A stretch of 64,000 nt of DNA from NCBI RefSeq assembly GCF_016889705.1, contig NZ_CP069526.1, positions 4,278,001 to 4,342,000 of the forward strand. The letters run 5' to 3'. Origin of the DNA: Amycolatopsis sp. FDAARGOS 1241. GTDB taxonomy: Bacteria > Actinomycetota > Actinomycetes > Mycobacteriales > Pseudonocardiaceae. Below the pieces are notes generated by a model. The model was not told where the DNA came from. It searched no databases and saw only the letters and a list, made by a program, of their open reading frames with translations. A program made the position numbers and the translations under genes. Positions 36,665 through 45,292 of this stretch are shown here, piece after piece. Every line of letters begins with the position of its first letter. Within the stretch, counting starts at the first letter, position 1.

Positions 36665-36946
36665 TCACAGGTAGCGGTACACGTCCTCGGTCGAGATCCC
36701 CCGGCCGAGCATAAGCACCTGGACCCGGTACAGCAGTTGCGAGATCTCCTCGGCGAGGCGATCGTCGGACTCGTGCTCCGCAGCGATCCACACCTCGCCG
36801 GCTTCCTCGAGCACCTTCTTGCCCTGCGCGTGCACCCCGGCGTCGAGGGCGACGACGGTGCCGGACCCGTCGGGACGGGTGCGGGCGCGCTCGGCAAGCT
36901 CCGCGAACAGCTCATCGAAGGTCTTCACGGCTGCCGATCCTTCCAT
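36665..36946 (-). CDS. hisE: Phosphoribosyl-ATP pyrophosphatase HisE
   Basis: A 93-residue all-alpha MazG-like enzyme with [18 protein letters not shown] and [18 protein letters not shown], which supply the metal-binding Glu and Asp residues. It converts PR-ATP to PR-AMP, the second histidine step. ATG at 36946 aligns with the start of M. tuberculosis HisE. It is upstream of hisG and 46 bp downstream of the phosphatase gene, as one likely operon. Confidence 0.96.
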   Translation of the reverse strand: MEGSAAVKTFDELFAELAERARTRPDGSGTVVALDAGVHAQGKKVLEEAGEVWIAAEHESDDRLAEEISQLLYRVQVLMLGRGISTEDVYRYL

Positions 36947-36992
36947 CCCGCGCGCGCGGGCGCCGCCCCGGGTGACCCGGATGCCGCCGGAG

Positions 36993-37679
36993 TCACATTC
37001 CGGACAGCAACCCGGCGAGCACCGGCACGTCGACGCCGACGAGCGAGCCGCGGAACACGCGCCGTTCCCCCTCCGGGACCTCGACGTCGTTCGGGATCAC
37101 GAGCACGGCGCAGCCCGCGCGGGCGGCCGACTCCGCGCCTGGTGGCGAGTCCTCCACGGCGACGCAGCGGTGCGCCGGCACGCCGAGCAACTCGGCGGCC
37201 TTGAGGTAGGGCCGCGGGTGAGGCTTGTTGAGGCCGTCGACCTCGTCGCCGCACACCGTGACGTCGAAGAACTCGCGCCCGATCGTGTTCAGCGCCAGCT
37301 CCGTGAGCGCGCGTTCCGTGGACGTGACCAGCGCGGACCGCAGGCCGGCCGCTTTGACCGCGGCCAGCGCCTCGCGAGCGCCGGGGCGCCAGGGCAGCGC
37401 GTCGTCGAACAGGCCCGCGGTGCGGCCGCGGATCCACGCGCCGGTCTCGGCGACGGATTCCGGGGTGACGTCCCGGCCGGTCACCTCGAGCAGGAAGGTG
37501 GCGGTGGCGTCCATGTTGGACCCGACGAGCGTCATCCGCTGCTCTTGCGACAGCGTCCCCCCGAGCGCTTCCGCGCATTCGTAGAGCGCGACGTCCCAGA
37601 GCTTTTCTGAATCGACGAGCGTGCCGTCCATGTCCCACAGGACGGCCGCCAATCCGTCCGAAGAGGACGGTGCAGTCAC
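36993..37679 (-). CDS. HAD-superfamily phosphatase (beta-phosphoglucomutase-like)
   Basis: A 228-residue HAD hydrolase. Motif [11 protein letters not shown] near 17-26, motif II VTSTE, motif III Lys in [10 protein letters not shown] and motif [11 protein letters not shown] are all present. The cap type resembles phosphoglycolate or sugar phosphate phosphatases. The GTG at 37679 is chosen because AAGGAG lies 5 bp upstream; the open frame upstream is low complexity. It heads the hisE-hisG operon. Substrate unknown. Confidence 0.9.
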   Translation of the reverse strand: MTAPSSSDGLAAVLWDMDGTLVDSEKLWDVALYECAEALGGTLSQEQRMTLVGSNMDATATFLLEVTGRDVTPESVAETGAWIRGRTAGLFDDALPWRPGAREALAAVKAAGLRSALVTSTERALTELALNTIGREFFDVTVCGDEVDGLNKPHPRPYLKAAELLGVPAHRCVAVEDSPPGAESAARAGCAVLVIPNDVEVPEGERRVFRGSLVGVDVPVLAGLLSGM

Positions 37680-38014
37680 GGTTTCTCCTTGCCGGTGCGT
37701 CGGTCGGTGCTGCGTGCGGAAAAGCCCCGGACGGCGCGCGGCGGCCGGCGCGACCCGCGAAACGCCCCGAAAGTGTGGCGTTTGCGCCGTGCCGGCACCG
37801 GCCCCGGCGAACGGACCGGGGGAACCGGGCACGGCGACGGGCCGGATCTTCTCCAGTATCCCATCGCCCGCCGGACCCGCCGACGGCCGTCCACGGGGTC
37901 GTGAGCTGCGGTGGCGGTGAGCGTCCCGGTCACCGGAACCCGCGCCGCCGTGCGGCCGGGCCGAGGTGGCGCCGCGCCGCCGGACACGCTGCGCACGGAA
38001 GGGGCCGATGGTCG
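37680..38014. other. Intergenic region between HAD phosphatase and PAC2 genes
   Basis: About 335 bp with no supported gene. M. tuberculosis has metH near this position; no trace of it is seen here. The right edge carries the PAC2 promoter (see 38015). Confidence 0.5.
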
Positions 38015-38020
38015 TAGGCT
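38015..38020 (+). promoter_or_regulatory. -10 element of a leaderless PAC2 transcript
   Basis: TAGGCT fits TANNNT and is followed by ggccaa and the GTG at 38027. The 6-bp spacing puts the transcript start at the start codon. No ribosome site is visible. Confidence 0.55.
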
Positions 38021-38026
38021 GGCCAA

Positions 38027-38941
38027 GTGAGTGAGCCAGTCGACGAGACCCAGCGACCCGCTGACCCGGATCGCGCCCGCCCGGAAACGAACCGCCCCCT
38101 GATGGTGGTGGCCTTCGAAGGCTGGAACGACGCTGGTGACGCGGCCAGCCGCGCGATCGAGCACCTGCAGCTGAACTGGGACGCCACCCCGCTGGCCGAG
38201 CTGGAGCCGGACGACTACTACGACTTCCAGGTCAGCCGCCCGACGATCCGCATGGTCGACGGCGTGACCCGGCAGGTGGACTGGCCGACCACGCGGCTGT
38301 CGATCTGCCGGCCGGAGGGCCTGGACCGCGACGTGGTGCTGGTCCAGGGCCCGGAGCCGAACATGCGGTGGCGGGCGTTCTGCGCGGAGCTGCTCGAGCA
38401 CATCATGCAGCTCGACGTCGACACGGTGGTCGCGCTCGGCGCGCTGCTGGCCGACACCGCCCACACGCGCCCCGTTCCGGTCACCGGCACCGCCTACGAC
38501 AAGGACACGGCCGGGCGGTTCCGCCTCGAGCTGAACAACTACCAGGGCCCGACCGGCATCGTCGGCGTGCTGCAGGACTACTGCGTGCAGGCCGGCATCC
38601 CCGCCGTGTCGATCTGGGCGGCGGTGCCGCACTACGTGTCGCACCCGCCGTCGCCGAAGGCGACCCTGGCGCTGCTGCACAAGCTCGAGGACGTGCTCGA
38701 CGTCGAGATCCCGCTGGGCGCCCTGCCCGAGCAGGCCGAGGAGTGGCAGCGGACCGTCAGCGAAATGGCCGACGAGGACGAGGAGATCAGCGAGTACGTT
38801 CGCAGCCTCGAGGAACGCGGCGACGCCGAAACCGATTTCACCATGGAGGAGGTCTCCGGCGACAAGATCGCGGCCGAGTTCGAGCGGTACCTGCGCCGGC
38901 GCCGCCCGGGCCAGGAAGGCGGCGGCTTCGGCCTCCGCTGA
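38027..38941 (+). CDS. PAC2-family protein (proteasome assembly chaperone-like)
   Basis: A 304-residue PAC2 protein. The conserved start is LMVVAFEGWNDAGDAASRAI near 26-45; QGPEPNMRWRAF and ALGALLADTAHTRPVPVTG follow, typical of the actinobacterial branch (Rv2125-like). The acidic C-terminus precedes a basic end. PAC2 proteins are related to eukaryotic proteasome assembly chaperones; a role with the PrcAB proteasome is suggested by family and neighbourhood but is unproven. GTG at 38027. Confidence 0.88.
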   Translation: MSEPVDETQRPADPDRARPETNRPLMVVAFEGWNDAGDAASRAIEHLQLNWDATPLAELEPDDYYDFQVSRPTIRMVDGVTRQVDWPTTRLSICRPEGLDRDVVLVQGPEPNMRWRAFCAELLEHIMQLDVDTVVALGALLADTAHTRPVPVTGTAYDKDTAGRFRLELNNYQGPTGIVGVLQDYCVQAGIPAVSIWAAVPHYVSHPPSPKATLALLHKLEDVLDVEIPLGALPEQAEEWQRTVSEMADEDEEISEYVRSLEERGDAETDFTMEEVSGDKIAAEFERYLRRRRPGQEGGGFGLR

Positions 38942-38950
38942 ACGCGGGAC

Positions 38951-38993
38951 CGGACCAGGCCCCTGCCGCACTCCGCGGCGGGGGCCTGGTCCG
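38951..38993 (+). terminator. Terminator downstream of PAC2
   Basis: CGGACCAGGCCCC pairs with GGGGCCTGGTCCG, with an inner GCCGC/GCGGC helix and an ACTCC loop, followed by TTTCCCC. It begins 10 bp past the PAC2 stop codon. Confidence 0.85.
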
Positions 38994-39208
38994 TTTCCCC
39001 TGGTCAGCTCCACGGCCACACCATTCGGTCCAGCCGAGAGGCGCGCGCCGGGCGCGAGCGAGCCTCGCTGCCACCGGCGGCAGCGCTCGGCTGAGCCCGT
39101 GTGCAGCCGAGACAGCGACAGCGTCCACCGTCGGTGCCGTGGTCACTGAGGTGAAACGCGACCCCGAACCCTGGGCGCCCAGCGTCGGGTCTTGACGGCT
39201 CGCCTTGG

Positions 39209-40156
39209 TCAGCGCCGCCAACGGGCGGCGAAGGCGCGTGCCGGGTTGCGGTGGAGCATCGATTCCACCGCGTCGGCGCCGAGCGCGCGGGTGAGGCGGG
39301 GCCGCAGGGTCGTGAGCAGGTACGGGATGCCCGGACCGCCGCCGGAGGAGAAGCGGGCCGCGGCGGTGGTGGTGTCGCCGCCGAGCAGGAGCTGGGCGGT
39401 GTGGCCCGCGGTGACGAGCTCGTAGAGCAGGTCGGTCAGGCGCCAGTCGGTGGCGTGGTTCGCGCGGGACGGACCGTCGAAGCCCAGGTAGACGCCGGTG
39501 GCGGCGACCTCGCGCAGCACGCGCGGGTCGGGGTTGCGGTTGAGGTGACCGAGGATCACGCGCGAAGGCGGCACGGCCAGCTCGCCGCACAGCAGGTCGG
39601 CGACCTCCCGCGCCGCGGTGCCCAGTTCGAGGTGCACGGCGATGGGCGCGCCCGTCTCGTGGTGGGCCTGCGCGGCGGCGACCATGGTCCAGCGCGCGTG
39701 CCGGTCGACGACGTGGAAGGCGCCCGCCACCTTGATCAGCCCGGCGCGCGGGCCGGTGCGCTCGGCGTCCGGTTCGTCACCGGCGGGCGTGCCCTCGAAC
39801 AGATCCGACACGAACAGCTCCGCGAGCCGGTCCGCGACGCGGTCGACCAGGGCCGGCGGGTAGTGCTCGGCCCGGTGGAAGCCGGTCGCTGCCACCACGT
39901 GCACGCCCGTGACCGCCGACAGCGCGACGAGGTCCGCCGTGCGCCGGTTGAGGCCGAACGGCGTCCACTGCACGACGGCGCGCCCGCCGGCCGCGGCGAA
40001 GGCGCGCAGTTCGGCCTCGGCCGCCGCGACGTCGTCGAGCTCCTGGCCCGGGAGCAGCCGGGACGCGAAGAACAGGTGGTCGTGGGAGTCGCACACCTCG
40101 AGCTCGGCGGGTTCGACGTCGCCGAGCACGGTGCGGACGCGGGGATCGCCGGGCAC
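39209..40156 (-). CDS. Phosphotriesterase-family amidohydrolase
   Basis: A 315-residue TIM-barrel metal-dependent hydrolase. Metal ligands are visible in CDSHDHLFFA (HxH near 25-27), a bridging Lys in LIKVAG, His in VHLELG and GHLNRNPDP, and Asp in LLLGGDTTTA. The phosphotriesterase family includes lactonases and esterases; the substrate is unknown. The GTG at 40156 lies 2 bp after the stop of the metallophosphoesterase gene, so the two are co-transcribed. An upstream in-frame start would overlap that gene. Confidence 0.85.
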   Translation of the reverse strand: MPGDPRVRTVLGDVEPAELEVCDSHDHLFFASRLLPGQELDDVAAAEAELRAFAAAGGRAVVQWTPFGLNRRTADLVALSAVTGVHVVAATGFHRAEHYPPALVDRVADRLAELFVSDLFEGTPAGDEPDAERTGPRAGLIKVAGAFHVVDRHARWTMVAAAQAHHETGAPIAVHLELGTAAREVADLLCGELAVPPSRVILGHLNRNPDPRVLREVAATGVYLGFDGPSRANHATDWRLTDLLYELVTAGHTAQLLLGGDTTTAAARFSSGGGPGIPYLLTTLRPRLTRALGADAVESMLHRNPARAFAARWRR

Positions 40157-40158
40157 CG

Positions 40159-40992
40159 TCAGCCCGCCGTCAGCAGCTTGCGGATCGGCACGGCTCCGCG
40201 AGCGCGGCGGCTCCACTCACGCGGGTAACCGAGCGACACCTCCTCGAAGCGGACGCCGTCGGCCGACGTGGTGCGCGGGATGTGCAGATGCCCGTACACG
40301 GCGAGTTCGGCGCGGTAGCGCAGGTGCCAGTCCTCGGTCTCGCTGCTGCCGCACCAGAGCGCGAAATCGGGGTAGTGCAGCGGTGCGGTCGGGTGCCGGT
40401 GCAGCGGCCAGTGCGACATGAGGATCGTGCCGTGCTCGGCCGGGATCGCGTCGAGCCGTTCAGTGCTGATCTTGAGCCGCTCGGCGCACCAGGCCTGCCG
40501 GCTCGGGAACGGGTCGGGGTGCAGGAAGTACTCGTCCGTGCACACCACGCCGTTCTCGCGGGCGATCGCGAGCGCCTCGTCGATGGACTTGCCCTCGGCC
40601 CCCGGCGTGCGCCAGCTGTAGTCGTAGAGCACGAACAGCGGCGCGATCGTGAGCGGCTTCGGCCCGTGCTCCCACACCGGGAACTCGTCCTCGGGGGTCA
40701 GCACGCCGAGCTCGCGGCACTGCTCCACCAGGAACTCGTAGCGTGCCTGCCCGCCCAGCTGCGACTCGTCCTTCGGGGTGGTCCACAGCTCGTGGTTGCC
40801 GGGCACCCACACGACCTTCGCGAACCGCTCGCGCAGGGTGGCGAGCGTGGCGCGGATGACCGACGAGCGTTCAGCGACGTCACCCGCCACGAGCAGCCAG
40901 TCTTCCGGCGAGTCGGGCACGACCCGGTCGAGCATCGGGCCGTTGCCCTCGTGGGTCACGTGGAGGTCGCTGGTGGCGAAGAGAGACGGCAC
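40159..40992 (-). CDS. Calcineurin-like metallophosphoesterase
   Basis: A 277-residue phosphoesterase with the full motif set: TSDLHVTHEG near 7-16, VAGDVAE, VWVPGNHELW near 61-70, MSHWPLHRHP and VYGHLHIPR. It hydrolyses phosphomonoesters or diesters with two metal ions; the substrate is unknown. The GTG at 40992 lies inside the 3' end of the MFS gene (37-bp overlap), so the ribosome site is unclear, but homology begins here. Confidence 0.88.
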   Translation of the reverse strand: MPSLFATSDLHVTHEGNGPMLDRVVPDSPEDWLLVAGDVAERSSVIRATLATLRERFAKVVWVPGNHELWTTPKDESQLGGQARYEFLVEQCRELGVLTPEDEFPVWEHGPKPLTIAPLFVLYDYSWRTPGAEGKSIDEALAIARENGVVCTDEYFLHPDPFPSRQAWCAERLKISTERLDAIPAEHGTILMSHWPLHRHPTAPLHYPDFALWCGSSETEDWHLRYRAELAVYGHLHIPRTTSADGVRFEEVSLGYPREWSRRARGAVPIRKLLTAG

Positions 40993-42227
40993 TCCTCCAC
41001 CGTAGCCAGTCCGGGACCGGCAGATCCCCCGAACCGGCCCTTACCCCGCCCCAGCAGCACCAGCGCAGCCAGCACGTAGACGCTCGCCTGCACGTCGAGC
41101 AGCAGCGCAGGCCCGGTCACGGCGACCAGCGCGCCCGCGAGCAGCGAACCGGCCGCCTGACCCGCCGCCATGACAGCGAACACCGTGCTCAGCACCCGGC
41201 CGGCCCGCGCGGGCGCGGCGACGCTCTGCACGTGAGCCAGCAGCCCAGCGCCGGTGACCACCGCGGGCCCGCCCGCCACCGCGAACAGGCCCACGTACAC
41301 GCCGAGCGTGGTCGTGACCGCCGCCAGGTTCCAGATCAGCGCCGAGATGAGTCCGACCGCCAGCGCGCCCCACGCGAGCAACTGCGCGCCCGGTACGCGC
41401 CGGGCGAGCGAGGCGAGCGCGACGCCGGCGGCGAGCCCGCCGATCGCTTGCACTCCGCGCAGCAACCCCGCATCGGCCTCGCTGCCGCCGAGAACCTCGA
41501 GCACGAAGACCACGAACAGCACCAGGAACATGCCCTGCGCCACGGAGGTGAGCACCGTCGCGACACCCGTGGCCCGCAGGCGCCGGTCACGCGTGAGGTC
41601 CCGCAGGCCGGCGAACCAGCCGCCGGAAACCGGCTCCCGGCGCGCGGCCCCACGGGGGACCGCCCTGCCGGGGAACGGCCGAGCGAGCAACACCGCGGCG
41701 ATCGCCAGCGCCGCGAGGTAACCGAGCACCACCCGGCCGAGCCCGCCCCAGCCCAGCAGCGCGCCGCCGGCCCAGCCGCCTGCCAGCCGCGCGACGCTGC
41801 CGATCACGCTCATCAGGCCGTTGGCACCGGTCACCTCCGCGACCCCGACGAGCTGCGGCACCAGCGCGTTGCGCGCGGGCTCGAACACCGACGCCAGCGC
41901 GGCCTGCGCGGCCATCACGACGTACACCACGGCGACCGGCACGCCCGAGCCGGCGAGCAGCGGCAGCGCCACGACCGCCTGGCCGGCACACACGACGGCC
42001 AGCACCGCCCGCCGGTTCCAGCGATCCGCGACGACACCGGCGACGGGACTCAGCAGCACCGCCGGCAGCAGGCCCAGCACCACGCTCAGCGCCGTCGTCG
42101 CGGCCGAACCGGTCGTCGCGAACAGGAACACCGGCAGCGCGACCTGCAGCATCCACTCGGCCGATTCGCTGAAGAACGCCGCGACCCACAGCCGGACGAA
42201 CGACGGCATCCCCAGCAGCGCTCTCAC
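40956..42227 (-). CDS. MFS efflux transporter
   Basis: A 423-residue permease with about 12 hydrophobic helices and a GVVADRWNRRAV loop between helices 2 and 3, as in MFS_3 drug or macrolide efflux proteins. The GTG at 42227 overlaps the arsR-like stop codon by 4 bp (GTGA), so the two are translated together. The regulator upstream probably controls it. The cargo is unknown. Confidence 0.88.
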   Translation of the reverse strand: MRALLGMPSFVRLWVAAFFSESAEWMLQVALPVFLFATTGSAATTALSVVLGLLPAVLLSPVAGVVADRWNRRAVLAVVCAGQAVVALPLLAGSGVPVAVVYVVMAAQAALASVFEPARNALVPQLVGVAEVTGANGLMSVIGSVARLAGGWAGGALLGWGGLGRVVLGYLAALAIAAVLLARPFPGRAVPRGAARREPVSGGWFAGLRDLTRDRRLRATGVATVLTSVAQGMFLVLFVVFVLEVLGGSEADAGLLRGVQAIGGLAAGVALASLARRVPGAQLLAWGALAVGLISALIWNLAAVTTTLGVYVGLFAVAGGPAVVTGAGLLAHVQSVAAPARAGRVLSTVFAVMAAGQAAGSLLAGALVAVTGPALLLDVQASVYVLAALVLLGRGKGRFGGSAGPGLATVEECRLSSPPATST

Positions 42228-42811
42228 GACACCGGCTCCCCGTCCGGCCCCAGCCGCGGGAACGCCCGCAGTCCCAGGTGGACCGGCAGCGCGCCAGCCG
42301 GGGCGTCTTCACGGATCGCCCCGACGTATGGGCGCACGAGCGCGTCGATCGCGTGCACCAGGCGCTCGAGTTCGGCCGGCGTCACGCGCAACGAGTAGGA
42401 GTTCAGCCCGCCCGCGACACGCCAGTCCGGGTCCAGCCCGTCGAGGCCGTCGAGGTATCGGCGGGTCAGCTCCTGCTCCTGCGCCAGCTGCGTACCCACC
42501 ACGGCGAGCTGCGCCCGGCTCAGCACCGGGTCCTCCCCCGGTTCGCCGAAGTCGAGCCCGACCTGCAGCGCCCGCCACGGCCGTTCGCGGCCGTCGGTTG
42601 CCTCGGCGCGTTCGACGAGCCCGTGCTGCGCCAGGCGGCGCAGGTGCCAGCTGCAGTTGGACGCGGTCGAGCCCACGGCCTCGGCGCACTCGCTCGCCGT
42701 GCGCGGCCCGACGGCCATCAGGTGGTGCAGCAGCGCCGAGCGCAGCGGATGGGCCAGGGCTCGCAGCAGCTCGGCGTCGTCGACGCGCTTGCGTGGAGGC
42801 AGCTCGGCCAT
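42224..42811 (-). CDS. ArsR-type winged-helix regulator
   Basis: A 195-residue regulator. The HTH is near 12-75 (LLRALAHPLRSALLHHLMAV, TASNCSWHLRRLAQHGLVER). The rest resembles C-terminal regions of MFS-linked ArsR proteins. No metal-binding cysteine pair is evident. ATG at 42811 is used; a TTG four codons upstream is possible. A 10-bp-arm palindrome lies directly upstream (42821-42862), the probable operator. It is co-transcribed with the MFS gene. Confidence 0.87.
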   Translation of the reverse strand: MAELPPRKRVDDAELLRALAHPLRSALLHHLMAVGPRTASECAEAVGSTASNCSWHLRRLAQHGLVERAEATDGRERPWRALQVGLDFGEPGEDPVLSRAQLAVVGTQLAQEQELTRRYLDGLDGLDPDWRVAGGLNSYSLRVTPAELERLVHAIDALVRPYVGAIREDAPAGALPVHLGLRAFPRLGPDGEPVS

Positions 42812-42820
42812 GGGACGCCC

Positions 42821-42862
42821 CAATTCTGAAGGACTTCTTTCGAAACTTCTCTTTCAGAATTG
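42821..42862. promoter_or_regulatory. Palindromic operator of the ArsR-MFS operon
   Basis: CAATTCTGAA (42821-42830) and TTCAGAATTG (42853-42862) are perfect inverted arms separated by 22 bp, with TTTCGAAA at the centre (42838-42845). It is unusually A+T-rich for this window. It lies 10 bp upstream of the ArsR ATG and upstream of the divergent MarR gene. Confidence 0.8.
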
Positions 42863-42968
42863 CAGGCGCTTGACCTGCAGTCAACCGGCTCCGCTACCAT
42901 CACGCACAGTTACTGCTCGCTGCAGTCGTTGTGCCCGCCAGCCACCTGTCACCCCAGGGACGGTCCGC

Positions 42969-43454
42969 TTGCCCCATCAGCGAGAACTCGCGACCGCCGC
43001 CGCGCTCGCCCTGCCCCGGTTCGTCAGCGCCACCGTCCGCTTCCACACGGCGGTGGCCGACCGGCTCGGCGTGACACCGGCCGAGCTGCACTGCCTGCAG
43101 CTCGTGCACAGCGGCACCACCGACTCCCCCACGGAGCTGGCGCGGCTGCTCGGCATGACGACCGGCGCGTTCACCCGCATGCTCGACCGCATGGAGCGGG
43201 CCCGGCTCGTGGAGCGCGCGCCCGACCCGGCCGACCGGCGCCGGCTGCGCGTGCGCGCACTGCCCGATCGCATGGGCGAGCTCACCGAGCTCTACGCCCC
43301 ACTCGCCCAGCGTTTCGGCGCGCGCCTCGCGGGTTTCGACCGGCGCCAGCTGACCGCGCTCGTCGCGTTCCTCACCGACGGCGAACACGCCGCCGACCTG
43401 GCCACGGCTCAGGTCACCGACCCCACGCAGCCGCCGCGCGAAATTCGTGGTTGA
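42969..43454 (+). CDS. MarR-family transcriptional regulator
   Basis: A 161-residue winged-helix regulator: TPAELHCLQLVHSG, the recognition helix region TELARLLGMTTGAFTRMLDR near 57-76 and the wing RAPDPADRRRLRVRALP. The start is uncertain; TTG at 42969 with AGGGACGG upstream is used because no ATG or GTG gives a better fit. It lies directly upstream of the ABC-F gene, whose promoter -35 overlaps its stop codon. Confidence 0.8.
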   Translation: MPHQRELATAAALALPRFVSATVRFHTAVADRLGVTPAELHCLQLVHSGTTDSPTELARLLGMTTGAFTRMLDRMERARLVERAPDPADRRRLRVRALPDRMGELTELYAPLAQRFGARLAGFDRRQLTALVAFLTDGEHAADLATAQVTDPTQPPREIRG

Positions 43455-43609
43455 CTAACCCTACTGGCGTTGCATTAAACTGCACGCATCATGGACAACT
43501 GAGCCCAGCCCCTCCCCGCACCGAGGCGGCTCCCGGTCGAGCCCTGCTCCCGCGAGCCGCGAGTCCCGTCGGGGAACCCGTTGCATACACCCAGGGCCGG
43601 TGATCCCCC
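43451..43609 (+). promoter_or_regulatory. Promoter and leader of the ABC-F gene with a three-codon upstream ORF
   Basis: TTGACT (43451-43456) and TAAACT (43476-43481) form a -35/-10 pair with a 19-bp spacer. Transcription would start near 43488. ATG-GAC-AAC-TGA at 43491-43502 is a possible leaderless mini-ORF. The next 107 nt can pair in alternative ways (CGGCTC with GAGCCG, and others). Many ABC-F genes are controlled by ribosome-dependent leader attenuation, so this is a candidate. Confidence 0.5.
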
Positions 43610-45235
43610 ATGTCTCTTTCCCTGCAAGCCACCGACATCGTCTTCGGCTACGGCGCCACGACCGTGCTCGACGGCGTCTCCCTCACCGCGTCGGCCGGAC
43701 GCCGGCTCGGCCTCGTCGGCGAGAACGGCTCGGGCAAGTCCACGCTGCTGCGGCTGCTCGCCGGGCTCGAGCAACCGCGTTCAGGCGACATCGTCCGCGG
43801 GGACGACCTCGGATTCCTCCTGCAGGAGCTGCCGTTCCCGGCGTCCGCGTCCGTTGGCGACGTCATCGACCACGCCCTGACCGAGATCCGCGCGGCCGCC
43901 GCCCGGCTCGACGAACTCACCGCGTGGATGGCCGACCGGCCCGACGACCCGGCGGTGCTCGACGAGTACGGGAAGCTCCTGGAGTGGGCCCAGGTCCACG
44001 ACCTCTGGGACGCCGACCGGCGCGCCGAACTGGTGTGCGAGGGACTCGGGCTCGGCGCCGTCGCGCGTGACCGGCAGCTGGGCGCGATGTCGGGCGGGCA
44101 GCGGTCGCGGCTGGGGCTGGCGGCCCTGCTGATCCGGCGACCGGCCACGCTGCTGCTCGACGAGCCGACGAACCACCTCGACGACACCGCCATGGAGTTC
44201 CTCGAACACCACCTCGCGGAGCTGTCCGGCATCGTCGTGCTGTCCTCGCACGACCGCGTGTTCCTCGACGCGGTGTGCACCGACATCGTCGACCTCGACC
44301 CGGCACCGGCCGACCGGCTCGTGGGCGGCGCGACCCGCTACGGCGGCACCTACAGCGACTACCTCGACCAGAAACGCGCCGAACGCGCACGCTGGGAACA
44401 GCGTTACGCCGAAGAGCAGGACGAGCTGAAGGAGCTGCGGGAGTCCGTTGCGGTCACCGCGCGACGGGTGGCGCACAACCGCGCGCAGTCCGACGGGGAC
44501 AAGAACCTCTACCGCTTCAAGGGCGGCCGCGTGCAGAAGCAGGTCTCCCGCCGCGTCCGCAACGCCCAGCTGCGCCTCGAAGAGCTCGAACGCGACCAGG
44601 TACGCAAACCGCCTGCGCCGCTTCGGTTCCGCGCGTCGCTCACGGCGGCACCGGCAGGTGACGGGCCGGCGATCTCGGTGCGGGACGTCGACGTGCCGGG
44701 CCGGCTGGCGCTGGCTCAGCTCGACGTCGGCGGTACGGGCCGGCTGCTCGTGACCGGCGGCAACGGCGCCGGCAAGTCCACGCTGCTCTCGGTGCTGGCG
44801 GGACTTCTCACGCCCGCGACGGGCACCGTCCACTTCGGCCCCGGAGTGCGAGTGGGACTGCTTGAGCAGGACGTGGTGTTCGCCGACCCGGCGAAGCTCG
44901 CCCACGAGGTGTACCGCGCTGCGCTCGGAGCGGACGCACCGCCGTTGTCGCGGCTCGGCCTGCTGTCCCCGCGGGATCTCCGGCGGCCCGCCGGCGAGCT
45001 GTCGGTGGGCCAGCGGCGCCGGCTCGCGCTCGCGGTGCTGCTGGCCGACCCGCCGGACGTGCTCCTGCTCGACGAACCGACCAACCACCTGTCACTGACG
45101 CTGGCCGAGGAACTGTTCGCGGAACTCGACGACACGCCGGGCGCCGTCGTCATCGCGTCTCACGATCGATGGCTGCGCCGGAGCTGGCGGGGTGACCGGC
45201 TCGAGCTGACGACGGCCGAACCCGCTACTGTATAG
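43610..45235 (+). CDS. ABC-F ATPase (ribosome-protection type)
   Basis: A 541-residue protein with two ATPase cassettes and no membrane helices. First cassette: GENGSGKST near 37-45, SGGQRSR near 161, LLLDEPTNHLDD near 181. The interdomain linker spans about 240-335 with basic RFKGGRVQKQVSRRV. Second cassette: GGNGAGKST near 383, LSVGQRRR, LLLDEPTNHLS. ABC-F proteins bind the ribosomal E site and can displace antibiotics. Specificity cannot be told. ATG at 43610. Confidence 0.9.
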   Translation: MSLSLQATDIVFGYGATTVLDGVSLTASAGRRLGLVGENGSGKSTLLRLLAGLEQPRSGDIVRGDDLGFLLQELPFPASASVGDVIDHALTEIRAAAARLDELTAWMADRPDDPAVLDEYGKLLEWAQVHDLWDADRRAELVCEGLGLGAVARDRQLGAMSGGQRSRLGLAALLIRRPATLLLDEPTNHLDDTAMEFLEHHLAELSGIVVLSSHDRVFLDAVCTDIVDLDPAPADRLVGGATRYGGTYSDYLDQKRAERARWEQRYAEEQDELKELRESVAVTARRVAHNRAQSDGDKNLYRFKGGRVQKQVSRRVRNAQLRLEELERDQVRKPPAPLRFRASLTAAPAGDGPAISVRDVDVPGRLALAQLDVGGTGRLLVTGGNGAGKSTLLSVLAGLLTPATGTVHFGPGVRVGLLEQDVVFADPAKLAHEVYRAALGADAPPLSRLGLLSPRDLRRPAGELSVGQRRRLALAVLLADPPDVLLLDEPTNHLSLTLAEELFAELDDTPGAVVIASHDRWLRRSWRGDRLELTTAEPATV

Positions 45236-45250
45236 GCCGTTATACAGTAG
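45225..45250. promoter_or_regulatory. Palindrome related to the HTH-gene operators
   Basis: CTACTGTATA-GGCCGT-TATACAGTAG, perfect 10-bp arms. The core GTATA-GGYCGT-TATAC is shared with 24873-24894 and 25236-25252. It overlaps the ABC-F stop codon and lies between two convergent genes, so a promoter role is not obvious. It may be a regulator site or part of a terminator. Confidence 0.65.
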
Positions 45251-45284
45251 TCGCCGGCCCGCGGAGGCACGGGCCGGCGACTAC
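45247..45284. terminator. Hairpin terminator between ABC-F and mshC
   Basis: GTAGTCGCCGGCCCG pairs perfectly with CGGGCCGGCGACTAC (15 bp) around an 8-nt loop. It shares GTAG with the palindrome at 45225-45250, so only one of the two can be fully folded at a time. The flanking genes converge. Confidence 0.8.
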
Positions 45285-45292
45285 CGGCGACC

